Source: an uncultured Allomuricauda sp. (GTDB lineage: Bacteria; Bacteroidota; Bacteroidia; Flavobacteriales; Flavobacteriaceae). Taken from it: DNA of 64,000 nt. The notes below the pieces were generated by a model. That model worked only from the letters and a program-made list of their open reading frames with translations, ran no database searches and was not told where the DNA came from. The stretch lies in assembly GCF_947495325.1 (NCBI RefSeq), contig NZ_CANLYK010000001.1:558001-622000 (forward strand). Reading direction: 5' to 3'. How positions within the stretch are numbered: position 1 is the first letter of the stretch; each line of letters opens with the position of its first letter. Of the stretch, positions 1 through 8,276 are shown in pieces. A program made the position numbers and the translations under genes.

Positions 1-49
1 GGAATATGTGAAAGATAGATTGGCTAAACGGGAAAAGGAAGAGTCCTAA
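1..49 (+). CDS. 3' end of an unidentified CDS (partial)
   Basis: The frame starting at base 2 is open from the left edge to a TAA at 47-49 and encodes the charged tail EYVKDRLAKREKEES. A Lys/Glu-rich end like this is typical of a real C-terminus. Its stop overlaps by two bases the TAG of the convergent dipeptidase gene. Too little is present to identify the protein, and the frame could be open by chance. Confidence 0.45.
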   Translation, partial: EYVKDRLAKREKEES

Positions 50-1329
50 TCCATGGTGGCTGCTATAGCCTGCACCTTATCCAATACGCGAAGTAAATTT
101 CCGCCCCAAAGTTTGGTGATTTCTTCCTCGGTATACCCTCTTTTGACCAGTTCTAGGGTAACATTAAAGGTTTCAGAAGCATCAGACCAACCTTCAATAC
201 CGCCACCGCCATCAAAGTCTGAGCTAATCCCTACGTGTTCTATTCCAATGAGTTTGACCAAATAATCAATATGATCAACAAAATCCGATACATTGACAGC
301 CGGTGGTGCATCTTCTAGCGTAGCTGCCAGCTCATTGCCCATTTTTTTAACCTTCGGATAGTTTTCCATAAACTCAGCCTTTTGTTCGTCCGTCAAGGAA
401 GAAAATTGAGAACGATCATACCAATTTATTCCCAAGGAATCAGCAATCTTTTGATGAACAGACTTCATATAAGTAGCTCTTGCTTCATGTTTTTCCGTGT
501 TTAAATAGGAACTGAATGCAACGGTTTGGACAACTCCTCCATTTTCCTTTAATAACAAAAGTTGCTCGTCGTCCAAATTCCTGCTATGGTCACATAATGC
601 TCTTGCCGATGAATGAGACGCGATTATTGGTGCTTTGGAATGAGATATCATCTGTTTCATGGATTCTTTTGAAGGATGTGAAACGTCTATCATTATTCCC
701 AATCTATTCATCTCTTTTACAGCTTCTTTTCCTAAATCACTTAAACCGTTGTGTAGCCATACACTATCTTTTTCTCCAGTATTGGAATCGCAAAACTGAC
801 TATGTCCATTATGGGATAGTGAAATATAGCGAGCCCCTCGGTTATAATATTCTTCAAATTTTGATAAATCTTCACCAATTGGATATGCATTTTCAACACC
901 AATCATCGCCACTTTTTTACCAGAGGCACTAATACGCCTAACATCATCAGAGGTAAGTGCCACTTCTATTTTATCAGGGGCATAGGTATCACATAACCTA
1001 TGGATAGCTTCAAATTTGGAAATAGCATTCTCAGATGCTTTGGCATATCCTTCTGCAGTCAGTGAGTCCTGGCCAGTGTATACGATCAACCAAACTGCAT
1101 CAAGACCACCCTGAATCATTTTGGGCAAATTAACTTGGGTATTCAGGTTTTGAGTGTAGTTGATGGAATCAGTAAAGTTTAAAACATTGATATCATCATG
1201 GGTATCAATAGTAATTACTTTTTCATGTATCTGTTTTGCTTTTTCTTCCAAAGTTTCAGTGTTTTTAGAGTTCTTTTCGGCACAGGAAATTAAGATCACA
1301 ATGCTGTATAATGCGTAGAAATATCTCAT
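46..1329 (-). CDS. membrane dipeptidase, peptidase family M19, lipoprotein
   Basis: Zinc dipeptidase of the renal dipeptidase family (M19), which cleaves dipeptides including D-amino-acid-containing ones. I chose the ATG at 1329 (427 aa) because the protein then opens with a signal peptide ending in the lipobox LISC. An upstream start at 1410 would only add a non-signal extension. Metal-binding elements are visible: HxD in TIDTHDD near the N-terminus, the Glu in GVENAYP, His in DVSHPS, His in ASHSSAR, and the late Asp in SSDFDGG. It stands alone, divergent from the HPt-like gene, and is probably anchored outside the inner membrane. Peptide scavenging or peptidoglycan peptide turnover is the likely role; the substrate is not determined. 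Confidence 0.9.
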   Translation of the reverse strand: MRYFYALYSIVILISCAEKNSKNTETLEEKAKQIHEKVITIDTHDDINVLNFTDSINYTQNLNTQVNLPKMIQGGLDAVWLIVYTGQDSLTAEGYAKASENAISKFEAIHRLCDTYAPDKIEVALTSDDVRRISASGKKVAMIGVENAYPIGEDLSKFEEYYNRGARYISLSHNGHSQFCDSNTGEKDSVWLHNGLSDLGKEAVKEMNRLGIMIDVSHPSKESMKQMISHSKAPIIASHSSARALCDHSRNLDDEQLLLLKENGGVVQTVAFSSYLNTEKHEARATYMKSVHQKIADSLGINWYDRSQFSSLTDEQKAEFMENYPKVKKMGNELAATLEDAPPAVNVSDFVDHIDYLVKLIGIEHVGISSDFDGGGGIEGWSDASETFNVTLELVKRGYTEEEITKLWGGNLLRVLDKVQAIAATMD

Positions 1330-1455
1330 AACATATTGTTTATACATACAAATAAAGCATTTTGACAACAAAATGTAGACAGTACGGAACAATAAGTTGT
1401 ATTCCCACAACTAAATCTACATTTTTAAGAAAATGTATAATCAATTACTGAGAAT

Positions 1456-2238
1456 TTGGGAACACGAGAGTTATTGACGTATTTGGAAAAATTGGAAATT
1501 GGACTGAGTAACTTTTCTTATGAAGAATTGGGAACGGTAGAAGCGGGAAAACTAAAAAGGTCTTTTGATACTTTTAAAAATGGCTTGGAGGATAGGGTTT
1601 TTGGTGTTTCAGAAATGAAACAACTTGACGTAATCTATGAGCAAATAGGTATTCAAGGGGCAATGAAGCCATCCATTGAGGATAAAACGCTTACTGATAC
1701 TGAACTGCTACTGTCTTTAATCAATTCCCTTGAAGATACACCTTTGACCAAAAAACAAGACAAAATTGTAAAGACATTAAAAGAAACCGGTCAAAGACTG
1801 GCTATGAAAGATTCAAACCCCATCAAAAGTAACATGCCCCTAAAGACCCTGCAAATAGAAAAGAACCTAGAATCGCTTTTGGCAACCCATAAAGTCGATT
1901 TGACACCAGTATTGAAAGAATGTGCTGGAGAAATGGAATTATTGGAAGAGCTTATAAGACTCTACAAACAAAACATTGTTGAGTTTATCGGTAGCTTAAA
2001 AATTAATTTAAACATAGAGAATTTTCGTGGAGTTGAGTTTGCTTGCCAAAAGATACAACCTTGTCTGCGTATGATGAAAACTGTGAGTCTGTTAGAAATA
2101 ACGAATCAAATAATTGCAGTTTGTAAAGCGGACAATGATAGTAAGTACCTAAACTTTTTGTACGATCAATTTTTGGTTGAATACCCAAAGGTTGAAGAGC
2201 TTGTAGATTTTGAAGTAGAGGTCCTCCGGAACATCTAA
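1456..2238 (+). CDS. HPt-like domain protein with degenerate phosphoacceptor site
   Basis: 260 aa, cytoplasmic, all-helical by composition, no signal peptide. The C-terminal ~80 residues (about 180-258) resemble a histidine phosphotransfer domain: ENFRGVEFACQKIQPCLRMMK has the spacing of the usual AHKhKPShrhM motif, but Gln198 sits where the phosphorylated His should be. The first 175 residues have no family I recognise. No ATG is available: the frame is closed by TAA at 1438, so TTG at 1456 is the likely start, with ATT at 1444 the only other option. An 18-base gap separates it from the next gene, suggesting an operon. The HPt resemblance rests on motif inspection only. Confidence 0.6.
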   Translation: MGTRELLTYLEKLEIGLSNFSYEELGTVEAGKLKRSFDTFKNGLEDRVFGVSEMKQLDVIYEQIGIQGAMKPSIEDKTLTDTELLLSLINSLEDTPLTKKQDKIVKTLKETGQRLAMKDSNPIKSNMPLKTLQIEKNLESLLATHKVDLTPVLKECAGEMELLEELIRLYKQNIVEFIGSLKINLNIENFRGVEFACQKIQPCLRMMKTVSLLEITNQIIAVCKADNDSKYLNFLYDQFLVEYPKVEELVDFEVEVLRNI

Positions 2239-2256
2239 CCATAAAACTAAATAGCA

Positions 2257-2616
2257 ATGAAAGATAGTAACCTACCTGACTATTACCAAAGTATCTTTCA
2301 ACAATTGTTTGAACACGCTTCAGACTTGGAGTGTAAACTTATTCTATTGGATGAAATCCTGGAAGTGGGAGATCAGAAAGAAATCCCCATGCTTAAAAGG
2401 ATACTAAATAGCAAGGAAGATCCTATTTTACGGAATAAAGCAGCAAAAATTAAACAGAAACTTTTGGAAAAATTAGAGGCTTTACCAGTAGAAGATGAAA
2501 AACTGCCCATCAGTCTTTGTTTTTTATATGATGAGTTTGATATTAGTCCTCCAAATGAACAACTAGATCCAGAAATCGGTTTTGGTATTTCTATTGAAAT
2601 TCTAGTCCAGGAGTAA
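2257..2616 (+). CDS. hypothetical helical protein, 119 aa
   Basis: Not recognised. The first ~80 residues are amphipathic helices in a pattern like one or two HEAT-type repeats (LILLDEILEVGDQKEIPMLKRILNSKEDPILRNKAAKIKQKLLEKL). The rest is acidic (CFLYDEFDISPPNEQLDPEIGFGI). No signal peptide or membrane segment. It lies 18 bases behind the HPt-like gene on the same strand, so the two are probably co-transcribed and may work together in signalling. That link is inference from spacing alone. Confidence 0.65.
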   Translation: MKDSNLPDYYQSIFQQLFEHASDLECKLILLDEILEVGDQKEIPMLKRILNSKEDPILRNKAAKIKQKLLEKLEALPVEDEKLPISLCFLYDEFDISPPNEQLDPEIGFGISIEILVQE

Positions 2617-2783
2617 GCGATTCACCTCAAAATAACTTTCAAAAAGCACTATTTTCTGTAAAATCAAATTATAATAGTTTCACAACCTAAATAGGGAATT
2701 TCACCACAATTTATTGTTCTCAGATAATCTTTCTATTAGGTTTACGTTATAACAATAACCCAAATAATAAATTAACCAATAGT

Positions 2784-2882
2784 ATGTTGTACGATACCTA
2801 CGGAGAAGAGTACCTGGTATTCCTTCAAGAACTAAATGAAATTTTGAGCTTAAACGAATTGGCAGAATTAGATTATTTATAG
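2784..2882 (+). CDS. possible micro-ORF 1 (32 aa)
   Basis: ATG to TAG, 32 residues, with the stretch EEYLVFLQELNEILSLNELAELDYL. The frame is also open upstream to at least 2691 without another ATG, so this could be a short gene or a decayed remnant. What supports it is its likeness to the next micro-ORF, 24 bases downstream: both carry a YLxFhQxLNxhL block and end in a hydrophobic/acidic tail. No function can be assigned. Confidence 0.3.
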   Translation: MLYDTYGEEYLVFLQELNEILSLNELAELDYL

Positions 2883-2906
2883 TCACAAACCCAAATCTTT
2901 TATCCC

Positions 2907-3011
2907 ATGAAAAATCAAAACCAAGAAAATACAGCCTATTTAAATTTTATCCAAGATTTGAATAATATGTTGACCGATGTTAACATTAATCAGCTGAATT
3001 ACCCTAGCTAA
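2907..3011 (+). CDS. possible micro-ORF 2 (34 aa)
   Basis: ATG to TAA, 34 residues, with the stretch TAYLNFIQDLNNMLTDVNINQL. It aligns with micro-ORF 1 over about 22 residues, which suggests a tandem duplication. It ends 15 bases before the converging rpoD terminator. No signal peptide, metal site or known family was seen. Confidence 0.35.
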   Translation: MKNQNQENTAYLNFIQDLNNMLTDVNINQLNYPS

Positions 3012-3025
3012 CAAATTTACTCCAT

Positions 3026-3051
3026 AAAAAAAGGATGCGTTAAAACATCCT
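3026..3051 (-). terminator. Rho-independent terminator of the sigma factor gene
   Basis: Read on the minus strand, a 6-bp stem AGGATG/CATCCT with an 8-base loop is followed by an unbroken run of seven T. It starts about 20 bases after the sigma factor stop codon. Confidence 0.7.
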
Positions 3052-3071
3052 CTTTATATCGATTAGGGTTC

Positions 3072-3935
3072 CTAGCCCAAGTACGATTTTAGAATCTTAC
3101 TTTTAGAAGTATGTCGCAATTTTCGTATTGCCTTTTCCCTTATTTGCCTCACACGTTCCCGAGTTAAATCAAAAGTACTTCCTATTTCTTCCAATGTCAT
3201 GGATTGTTGATCACCAATTCCATAGTATAAACGAACTACATCTGCTTCACGCGGAGACAATGTTTCCAGAGCCCTGTTAATTTCTGTATTTAAGGATTGA
3301 TGCATTAAATCCTTGTCCGGTTTGGGAGATTCACTTGAATTCAACACATCGTACAAACTCGAAGTTTCCCCTTCACGCAATGGTGCATCCATGGATACAT
3401 GTCTTCCAGTGTTTTTGAGTGATTGTTTAACCTCAGTAACCGTCATGTCCAATTCCTTGGCAATTTCCTCAGGCGAAGGTGGTCTTTCATGTGCCTGCTC
3501 TAAATAGGAGAATGTCTTTTTTATTTTGTTGATAGAACCAATCTTGTTCAGAGGAAGACGTACAACCCTAGACTGTTCCGCCAATGCTTGAAGAATGGAT
3601 TGTCTAATCCACCACACAGCATAGGAAATAAACTTAAACCCACGGGTTTCATCAAATCTTTGGGCTGCTTTTACCAATCCAACATTACCTTCATTAATAA
3701 GATCAGGTAATTTTAACCCTTGATTCTGGTACTGTTTGGCAACAGACACCACAAATCTTAAATTGGCATTGGTCAATTTTTCCAGAGCCAAGCGGTCGCC
3801 TGTTCGTATGCGTTGAGCCAACTCTACCTCTTCCTGTGCGGTTATCAAATCTATTTTACTAATATCTTGAAGGTATTTATCAAGCGATTTGGATTCTCTA
3901 TTAGTAACCTGTTTGATTATTTTAAGTTGCCTCAT
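3072..3935 (-). CDS. rpoD: RpoD/SigA-family sigma factor
   Basis: Group 1 type sigma-70 factor of 287 aa, the usual Bacteroidota length, lacking region 1.1. Region 1.2 spans about residues 18-46 ([19 protein letters not shown]). Region 2 runs about 51-130, with the core-binding and -10 recognition helices ([36 protein letters not shown]). Region 3 is about 131-190. Region 4 is about 220-285, with the -35 recognition helix [18 protein letters not shown]. It directs RNA polymerase to housekeeping promoters or, if the genome has a second closely related copy, may be the alternative primary-like factor; the window cannot tell which. Transcribed divergently from the helicase gene; a clear terminator follows. 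Confidence 0.93.
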   Translation of the reverse strand: MRQLKIIKQVTNRESKSLDKYLQDISKIDLITAQEEVELAQRIRTGDRLALEKLTNANLRFVVSVAKQYQNQGLKLPDLINEGNVGLVKAAQRFDETRGFKFISYAVWWIRQSILQALAEQSRVVRLPLNKIGSINKIKKTFSYLEQAHERPPSPEEIAKELDMTVTEVKQSLKNTGRHVSMDAPLREGETSSLYDVLNSSESPKPDKDLMHQSLNTEINRALETLSPREADVVRLYYGIGDQQSMTLEEIGSTFDLTRERVRQIREKAIRKLRHTSKSKILKSYLG

Positions 3936-4000
3936 GGATGTCTATGGTTTCTTATTAGTTAAAGACTACATTATACATCATAAAAGACTATTTTCCAAAC

Positions 4001-4068
4001 AACAATTGTTATTGTTATCAAAATGTTATGAGTAAGAACCCATTTAAACCAAAACTTGAACAATTGTT
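4001..4068. promoter_or_regulatory. paired AACAATTGTT palindromes between rpoD and helicase genes
   Basis: The 10-bp palindrome AACAATTGTT occurs at 4001-4010 and again at 4059-4068 in the divergent spacer, about six helical turns apart centre to centre. A dimeric regulator could bind both, but AT-rich palindromes of this size also arise by chance. Confidence 0.3.
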
Positions 4069-4100
4069 GATAGTATCTTGATAGAATTGCTGAAATTATA

Positions 4101-4132
4101 TTTAGTCGCGGCCTAAAAAACTCCTAATTTTG
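4101..4132 (+). promoter_or_regulatory. candidate Bacteroidota promoter of the helicase gene
   Basis: TAATTTTG at 4125-4132 matches the -7 consensus TAnnTTTG exactly. TTT at 4101-4103 lies 21 bases upstream in place of the -33 TTG. The box ends 39 bases before the proposed TTG start at 4172. Confidence 0.45.
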
Positions 4133-4171
4133 TAAGGTTTGATAGTTTGGAACATTTAATCCATTTTTCCT

Positions 4172-5683
4172 TTGGAGGTAGAGAAAGTAGTTAATAGAAA
4201 AACATTATATGATTATCAGCTTGAAGATTTAAAGCAGATATTCAAACACATAAATGAATTGCCCTTGGGCAGCAATATCTTATACCAGTTACCAACTGGA
4301 GGTGGAAAAACAGTGGTTTTTTCTGAAATTACCCGAAAGTACATCAAGGACACAGGGAAAAAGGTCATGGTGCTTACCCATAGGATTGAGTTGAGCAGAC
4401 AAACTTCTAAGATGCTACATGGTTTTGGAGTTGCCAATAAAATCATTAATAGTGAGGTAAAAGAGTTACAGGACCAAGATGATTATATGTGTTTTGTCGC
4501 CATGGTGGAAACCCTGAACAATAGATTACAGGAAGAAAAAGTTACCATAAACAACATTGGCCTTGTAATTATAGATGAGGCACACTACAATTCCTTTAGG
4601 AAACTATTCAAGTATTTTGAAGATTCTACGATTTTGGGAGTTACGGCAACACCGTTGAGTTCCAACATAAAGCTACCCATGAAAGATCATTACAAACATT
4701 TGATCATAGGGGAGTCCATTAAATCTTTAATAGAGAAGCGATTTTTGGCAAAAGCCAATCTATACAATTATGATGTAAGCCTAAAAACCCTAAAACTTGG
4801 TATAAATGGCGATTATACCGTGAAATCTTCAGATGAATTTTACGGTAACCATAGCATGTTGGGCAAACTCGTAACGGCCTATGAAGAACTAGCAAAGGGT
4901 ACCAAAACATTGATTTTCAATAATGGTATAAATACATCACTCTATGTGTATGAAACCTTTAAAAAGGCAGGGTATAACGTAAGGCATTTAGACAATAAGA
5001 ATACAGCCACCGAGCGAAGGGAAATTTTGGACTGGTTTGCAGAAACTCCAGATGCCATTTTAACATCGGTTAGTATATTGACCACAGGTTTTGATGAACC
5101 TACGGTGCAATCCATTATTTTGAATAGAGCCACCCGATCGCTCACCCTATATTTTCAAATGATTGGTAGAGGGTCTAGAATTTTGCCCAATAAAGATGAG
5201 TTCACCGTAATAGATATGGGAAACAATATTGCACGGTTTGGACCATGGAATGCTCCTGTGGATTGGCAGGAAATCTTTCATTTTCCAGATTTCTATCTAG
5301 AAAACATCAAGAATGATGAGGATATAGAAAAGGAATTTATTTATGAAATGCCCGAAGAACTTAAGGCAAAGTTCAGCAAATCGGAAAATATCACATTTGA
5401 TATTAAGGCAGAATACAAGCGAATATTTGCCCAAGGAAAAAAATCAAAATTGGTATTGGAAATGAGCATTGAGCAGCATGCACAAATTTGTGTGGAGAAC
5501 AGTGAGGATGTTTTTGATGCCCGTATCCTAGCCAAGGAACTCAAGGAAGAAATTGCCTATAGAGTACGTCAATATTCCTATTGCATCATGAACAACACCA
5601 AGAACTACAAGGAATGGTTGGAAGAGGATTATGAGCGAAAATTACGCTCCAATATTTCCAAAAAGTTTGCGGCGCTACTATAG
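4172..5683 (+). CDS. DEAD/DEAH-box superfamily 2 helicase
   Basis: 503 aa, ATP-dependent helicase or translocase related to the SSL2/XPB-type branch. Visible motifs: Q-like YDYQLEDL, Walker A PTGGGKT (41-47), DEAH (135-138), motif III TATP (158-161), and motif VI QMIGRGSR (329-336) in the C-terminal RecA domain. About 150 residues after motif VI match nothing I know and may bind nucleic acid or a partner. TAA at 4157 closes the frame, so the start is TTG at 4172 (or ATT at 4163); a GGAGGT lies just after the TTG rather than before it. Five bases separate its stop from the glycosyltransferase ATG, so the two are probably co-transcribed, though functionally unrelated. DNA or RNA as substrate is open. 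Confidence 0.88.
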   Translation: MEVEKVVNRKTLYDYQLEDLKQIFKHINELPLGSNILYQLPTGGGKTVVFSEITRKYIKDTGKKVMVLTHRIELSRQTSKMLHGFGVANKIINSEVKELQDQDDYMCFVAMVETLNNRLQEEKVTINNIGLVIIDEAHYNSFRKLFKYFEDSTILGVTATPLSSNIKLPMKDHYKHLIIGESIKSLIEKRFLAKANLYNYDVSLKTLKLGINGDYTVKSSDEFYGNHSMLGKLVTAYEELAKGTKTLIFNNGINTSLYVYETFKKAGYNVRHLDNKNTATERREILDWFAETPDAILTSVSILTTGFDEPTVQSIILNRATRSLTLYFQMIGRGSRILPNKDEFTVIDMGNNIARFGPWNAPVDWQEIFHFPDFYLENIKNDEDIEKEFIYEMPEELKAKFSKSENITFDIKAEYKRIFAQGKKSKLVLEMSIEQHAQICVENSEDVFDARILAKELKEEIAYRVRQYSYCIMNNTKNYKEWLEEDYERKLRSNISKKFAALL

Positions 5684-5688
5684 CCAAA

Positions 5689-6930
5689 ATGAAAAAGGTT
5701 CTTTTTATCGGTTATGTCTGGCCAGAACCCAGTACAACAGCTGCTGGTCACCGCATGCTTCAGTTGTTAAACGCCTTTAAAAATTTTGGATATCAAGTAG
5801 TTTTCAGTTCAACAGCCGCAAAATCTGAATACAGTTACAATTTAGATTTAATAGATGTTGAATCTGTGACCATAAAACTAAATCACTCTAGTTTTGATGT
5901 ATTTGTACAAGAACTGAATCCAGATATTGTGGTTTTTGATCGCTATATGATGGAAGAGCAATTCGGGTGGCGTGTAGCCGAATTTGCACCACAAGCACTT
6001 CGGGTTTTAAATACCGAAGATTTACATTCCCTGAGAAAAGTTAGAGAAGAATGTTATAAACAAGGGGAGGAGTTCACTTTAAAAAAATGGAAGAACCATT
6101 CCATGACGCTACGTGAAATGGCAAGCATATACCGTTCTGACCTTTCTTTACTTATTTCAACCTATGAAATGGAAATTTTACAAAGCGAGTTGGGAATTTC
6201 CAAAGACATGCTACTACATCTTCCTTTTATGTTGGATGAAATTTCCAATAAAGAAGTCAATACCTGGCCAAGCTTTGAAGAACGAAAAGACTTTTTATGT
6301 GCTGGAAATGGCAAACATGCCCCTAATGTAGATTCTATTGTAACACTTAAAAGACATATTTGGCCTCTGATTAAAAATAGACTCCCTGAGGCTAACCTAA
6401 ATATTTATGGAGCTTATCTTCCACAACAAGTTCTAGAAATGCATAACCCAAAAGAAGGTTTTTATGTGATGGGTTGGGCTGAAGATTTGGCATCTAAATT
6501 AAAAAGCACCCGAGTAGTGCTAGCTCCTTTACATTTTGGAGCTGGAATTAAAGGAAAATTGATTGATGCCATGAAAAATGGAACTCCTAGCGTTACTACA
6601 CGTATCGGCGCAGAAGGCATGCATGGGAATTCACCCTGGAGCGGTGTCATTTGTGATGATTGGGAAGTATTTGCTAAGGCATCGGTTCAACTTTATGAAA
6701 ATAAGGAAAAGTGGAAGCAAGCGCAGTCCAATGCAGTAGCTATTATTAATGAATACTACAGCAAGACTATTCGTATCAAGAAACTGGAAGAAAAACTAAA
6801 ACACACACAATCAAATCTAACAGAATACCGAGAACAGAATTTTCTCGGTAGGTTACTACAACAACAAACAATGGCAAGTACCAAGTATATGGCCAAATGG
6901 ATTGAAGAAAAAAATAGGGGGCAGGCTTAA
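5689..6930 (+). CDS. GT4-type glycosyltransferase
   Basis: 413 aa, GT-B fold glycosyltransferase that would move a sugar from a nucleotide-sugar donor to an envelope polysaccharide, lipid or protein. The N-terminal Rossmann domain opens with KKVLFIGYVWPEPSTTAAGHRMLQLL, and the C-terminal donor-binding half has VLAPLHFGAGIKGKLIDAMKNGTPSVTTRIGAEGM, the glycine-rich loop and conserved acidic region of family 4. No signal peptide, so it acts in the cytoplasm. Its C-terminal ~50 residues are charged and helical. It follows the helicase gene by 5 bases. There is no other polysaccharide gene nearby, so its acceptor cannot be inferred. Confidence 0.85.
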   Translation: MKKVLFIGYVWPEPSTTAAGHRMLQLLNAFKNFGYQVVFSSTAAKSEYSYNLDLIDVESVTIKLNHSSFDVFVQELNPDIVVFDRYMMEEQFGWRVAEFAPQALRVLNTEDLHSLRKVREECYKQGEEFTLKKWKNHSMTLREMASIYRSDLSLLISTYEMEILQSELGISKDMLLHLPFMLDEISNKEVNTWPSFEERKDFLCAGNGKHAPNVDSIVTLKRHIWPLIKNRLPEANLNIYGAYLPQQVLEMHNPKEGFYVMGWAEDLASKLKSTRVVLAPLHFGAGIKGKLIDAMKNGTPSVTTRIGAEGMHGNSPWSGVICDDWEVFAKASVQLYENKEKWKQAQSNAVAIINEYYSKTIRIKKLEEKLKHTQSNLTEYREQNFLGRLLQQQTMASTKYMAKWIEEKNRGQA

Positions 6931-7003
6931 GCTTAACTGCTATTTGTGATTAAAATAATCCCAGCTTAGTTTAGCAATATCCGCAATTATTTTTTCATTT
7001 ACT

Positions 7004-8275
7004 TTACTTGTTGTAGGGAATATAGTTTTCCCATTTCCAAGGTGTATAAATGTCACCAATGGCTACTTCTAACAGTTCTTTAAATATACTTTCGGCATTA
7101 TCACTATTGGACATTATGAGTATTGCCATTTCCTGTTCAGGGAAAAGTATGGTGTAATGCTGAAATCCCTCGCCATGACCTTCTTTAAAAACTCCAGGTC
7201 CAAAAGGGGATTGCAAACGACCCCATCCTAAAGCATAACTCAATTGAATACTGTCATATTCTGTTGTTTTTTCCAAAGACAGTGGCCCAAATTGTGCTTT
7301 GGTCCGAATCCTAAAACTTGGATAAAATAATATATCCGTTATTTCTGATTTCTTCTTGTATAACTCCAAAAGATGCTTTGCAAACAAAGTGTAATCAATT
7401 AAATTGGTTTCCATGGAACCAGCGGCCTGGGCTTTGTCTCTCTTATCCTTTTTAATGACTTTTTGTTTGTTTGTGTGCCCATTGCAATATTTATCTGTAA
7501 AGCGTTCTTGCCATAGATAACTTGTATTGCTCATTTGTAGTGGTCTGAAAATCTTTTCTTGTGCAAGATCTTCAAGGCCTCTTCCGGTGATATGCTCTAC
7601 AACATATTGTAAAAGCATCATTCCTTCACCAGAATAAAAGCATTCTGTCCCGGGCTCAAAAAATATTTTAAGCTTGTTGTCATTCTCAAAATTTCCAGGT
7701 CTGTCTATCCATCTCCAATTCTGGAATCCCGTAGTATGGGACATACACATTCTCGCCGTAATACTTTTGTATCGTTCATCACTCTTTAAATCTTGAAAAC
7801 CTCGCCATTTATCTCCTGACTTCAATTGATACAAAGGAAAATCCAAATAGTTTTGAAGCGGCTCATCCAAATCCAGTACTCCTTCCTTGACTAAATTCGC
7901 CACCAAATACCCAAAAACAGCTTTGCTCAAAGATGCTCCGTAAAAGGAATGATTGATTTTTAAAGGCGTTCTGTCATCAAAATTAGCATAGCCAAACGCT
8001 TCTCGATAAATGTTTTGGTTGTTGTTGAAAATAGAAATGGTAAGACCTGTTACCAAAGCGGAATCCATCAAGGTCTGAATCTTTTCGTTCAGTTTTGAAG
8101 CTTCAATTTCGGTACTGTCAATTCTATAAATAATCGGTCTTGTTTCATCTTTGAGGACCATCCCGTCCTGTTTCAATTTTTGACTACTTAATTCTTCCTT
8201 TTCTGCTTTTGAAATGCAAGATGTAGCCATACTCAAAACCAAGCATCCGACTATGTAAAGTGTTTTTTGTTTCAT
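7004..8275 (-). CDS. beta-lactamase-like serine hydrolase, lipoprotein
   Basis: 423 aa from the ATG at 8275, chosen because the protein then begins with a signal peptide and lipobox (SMATSC) and starts one base after the upstream stop. Family: beta-lactamase class C/penicillin-binding-protein-like hydrolases, usually esterases or D-aminopeptidases. The nucleophile motif SxxK is SLSK in YGASLSKAVF. The usual Tyr motif (YxN) is YSG in FYSGEGM, and HGEG near the C-terminus replaces the KTG box. It is the second gene of a pair with the sialate esterase, so it may process the same extracellular substrate. Substrate unknown. Confidence 0.85.
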   Translation of the reverse strand: MKQKTLYIVGCLVLSMATSCISKAEKEELSSQKLKQDGMVLKDETRPIIYRIDSTEIEASKLNEKIQTLMDSALVTGLTISIFNNNQNIYREAFGYANFDDRTPLKINHSFYGASLSKAVFGYLVANLVKEGVLDLDEPLQNYLDFPLYQLKSGDKWRGFQDLKSDERYKSITARMCMSHTTGFQNWRWIDRPGNFENDNKLKIFFEPGTECFYSGEGMMLLQYVVEHITGRGLEDLAQEKIFRPLQMSNTSYLWQERFTDKYCNGHTNKQKVIKKDKRDKAQAAGSMETNLIDYTLFAKHLLELYKKKSEITDILFYPSFRIRTKAQFGPLSLEKTTEYDSIQLSYALGWGRLQSPFGPGVFKEGHGEGFQHYTILFPEQEMAILIMSNSDNAESIFKELLEVAIGDIYTPWKWENYIPYNK

Positions 8276-8276
8276 T

